Source: Stenogyne calaminthoides
Taxonomy: Eukaryota > Streptophyta > Magnoliopsida > Lamiales > Lamiaceae
Direction: 5' to 3'
NCBI GenBank assembly: GCA_037126765.1
Contig: JBBCBC010000002.1
Location: 46,008,889-46,072,888, forward strand
DNA: 64,000 nucleotides
Positions 62,085 through 64,000 of the stretch are shown piece by piece (position 1 is the stretch's first letter; each line of letters begins with the position of its first letter). Below the pieces are notes generated by a model. That model made no database searches. It was not told the origin of the DNA and saw only the letters and a list, made by a program, of their open reading frames with translations. The position numbers and the translations under genes were made by a program.

Positions 62085-63127
62085 TATAACATTACTCTGA
62101 TTTTACTAAACACAACCCCGTGTCATTTTTCCACACACTTTCAACAGTTTTGTCTCCACCTTAATTGCACCCGAGTAAAACAAGGTGGGATCCCGCTTCC
62201 ACGATTCTTCATTAATACTCTCTGTTTTCTTGAAAATTGTCATTCATTATCACTATCAGTTATCTAACATGTAGCAGGAAATATACAAATTGAATTTCTA
62301 TTTACTTAATTAATCAAAATATCATGTAAAATATGTATACAGTGAAACTGATTTTTTTAATTGTATCACCTGTTTCACAAAATTAATTTACTAAACAATA
62401 TCATGAGTGTTTATAACTAAACCTAATAACTTGTTTTTAATTGACAATATCAACTATTTTCACAAAAGTTTCATACTGAGATAAAAAAGTAATACAATTA
62501 AGTGAAATTGATGATACTGTTCAATGTAAATAACTAATAACAATTCAATAAAACTAATGATACAGCTAAAAATAATCAATTTTATCGTGAACATATTTGA
62601 AATTATACTTAATTACTCAATAAAAATAATTTTTGGATGTGTATATAATATGATGAGTAGATTATGGGTGTGTTTTAAAATACTTAAAACAGCTTCCAGA
62701 AACACTTATTTTCAAAAGTTGTGATAAAAAACTTTAAAAATAAGTTTTTTAGACGATGTTTTAAGTGTTTCAAAACACACCCTATATTATCCTAGGACAA
62801 AGAAGAAGTCAACAATCCTCGTTGGTCGTGGAATTAAAGCGGCATCGGGAACGAAACCATGATATTTAGCTGCAGTTTCCGCGGTTAGACTAATTACACA
62901 TGCCGAGCCACATCACTTTTTACTCTTTTTCAGTTTTCACACGTGCTCACTCCTCATTGCCTAACAATTTGTCACATTTATGTTATTGTTTTTTGGATTA
63001 AACAATTTTTAAAAAAAAATCATAATAAATTAGGATAACTAGAGAGCAAGTAGCAATTGAATTCTGAAAGAAATGTCATGAAAGTTGACAAGATTTTTCC
63101 AAATGAGAAATACGACTTGTCTAAAAA
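62085..63127. other. Intergenic between the retrotransposon nest and the CACTA remnant
   Basis: AT-rich DNA. It contains the MITE at 62666-62782 and otherwise no recognised gene or element. Confidence 0.4.
62666..62782 (+). mobile_element. Short MITE with long inverted ends (117 bp)
   Basis: The left end GGGTGTGTTTTAAAATACTT and the right end, read on the minus strand GGGTGTGTTTTGAAACACTT, pair along about 25 bp with three mismatches. TAT flanks both ends, which may be a 3-bp target duplication (PIF/Harbinger style). The core is AT-rich and non-coding. Confidence 0.6.
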
Positions 63128-63129
63128 TC

Positions 63130-64000
63130 AGTGTATATGTAAAATAATGGAAATGATCATGTTCATTATATAATGAACTTGTCTAAAAAAACTCGACAAG
63201 TCGACCGTGTTGTGAAGTACGCACAAGTGCATCCGTGTTAGTTCCTTCATGTTAACACTTACAGGTTGACCACCGGTAATGCCTTCACCATCTATCCTAT
63301 TGGTGTACCGGGTAACTGAAAGTCCAATTGCATCGACATTCGAATAAATTCCCGATGCTTTCATTGCTTCTTCTACTAAATAGCGTTCTGCAATGAATCC
63401 CTCCGGCATGGACATATTCATCACATATCCTTTGAGCACTTCCATATATCTCTCTACACCATACATCCATCGCATACGAGCAGGACCACACATCCTTGTC
63501 TCGTGTACCAAATGAATTGTTAGGTGAACCATTATATCAAAAAAAATGATGGAGGGAAATACATCTCAAGCTCACGGAGAGTCCCCAACTGTCTGCTTAA
63601 AAAACCAAACAATTTTTTAGGATCTATGACCTTGCTACTCATTGCCTTGAAGAACCAACATAACTTTGTTATGGTTATGCGACATTTTTCGTGCAAGATA
63701 GAACATATTGCAATGGGCAAGAAAGTCTCCATGATGACATGATAGTCATGCGATTTGATTCATCGGGTCTCACGCCATCATCCGATACAAGTCTCTCAGA
63801 TGTTGGAGGAATAACCTTCGGTACTTTCACATCCTTTAGCAAATTGAAGTAACTCTTTTCTCTCATTCTTGGACAAGGTGTGTATGCGGCGAGGTAAGAA
63901 ACGGTTGACCCATTTCTCTAGGCATAGGTTTTAATTTCGCTCTTTATTCCCATATCAATCATATCCATTCTTGCATTGTAACCATCCTTGGACTTCTTAT
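63130..64000 (-). pseudogene. CACTA (En/Spm) TNP2-like transposase fragment, DUF4218 region
   Basis: Read right to left, the pieces match the DUF4218 region of plant CACTA TNP2-type transposases: METFLPIAICSIL...KLCWFFKAMSSKV (63532-63732), LEKYFPPSFF-like text, then MVHLTIHLVHETRMCGP and RWMYGVERYMEVLKGYV (63128-63532). At least two frameshifts, near 63540 and 63740, break it. The fragment continues past the window edge, so the catalytic part is not seen. CACTA transposases cut and paste elements with CACTA termini; this copy is dead. Confidence 0.78.

Noticed and set aside
1..64000. CRISPR arrays, bacterial operons, rRNA genes or an integrated virus
   Set aside because: No regular spacer repeats, Shine-Dalgarno-led gene strings or viral capsid/replicase genes were seen; every retro-type domain follows the Ty1-copia order.

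Overview
The window is nuclear DNA from a dicot plant. Evidence: genes with GT-AG introns, AT-rich intergenic DNA, plant-only families (DEL-type E2F, B12D, DUF760 plastid protein, GATL glycosyltransferase) and plant transposons (Ty1-copia, Stowaway and hAT MITEs, a tRNA-derived SINE, CACTA). Gene order alone does not fix the species; an asterid such as a Lamiales member is only a guess. No bacterial-type operons, CRISPR arrays or rRNA genes were seen.

Layout. 1-2929: the decayed 3' part of a Ty1-copia element ending in its LTR. 3313-5684 (+): an atypical E2F/DEL repressor in eleven exons. 6772-7847 (-): a 92-residue B12D / complex I MLRQ-like protein. 7848-13191: intergenic DNA with a ~22-bp minisatellite, an LTR remnant and a GC-rich hAT MITE. 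13192-16603 (+): a chloroplast DUF760 protein whose second intron holds a hAT MITE nested in a Stowaway element. 17240-18253 (-): an intronless GATL glycosyltransferase. 21384-29144 (-): a SIN3-like corepressor in 22 coding exons. 30759-36576 (-): an ABCB15-type full ABC transporter, complete in all seven exons except for one in-frame TAA. 36966-40752: an LTR retrotransposon with matching 5-bp target duplications and no recognisable coding capacity, lying 390 bp upstream of the ABCB start codon. About 40970-41222: a tRNA-derived SINE.

42416-62079 is a nest of retrotransposons. A SIRE-like copia element (43.9-62.1 kb, + strand) has been entered three times by one LTR family: a solo LTR in its pol region (45571-47534), a solo LTR in its 3' LTR (50075-52006), and a full-length minus-strand copia element of 9275 bp (52212-61486) flanked by the duplication TGGAG. 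The window ends in a CACTA transposase fragment (DUF4218 region, minus strand).

The host genes do unrelated jobs: cell-cycle repression, mitochondrial complex I, plastid function, cell-wall glycosylation, histone deacetylation and membrane transport. No pathway cluster is evident. The points most worth attention are the single nonsense codon in the ABCB gene, three related repeats in its introns, the datable retrotransposon nest, and an unusual CWG/CG discordance with dense frameshifts in the youngest element. I did not find a convincing new biological system.
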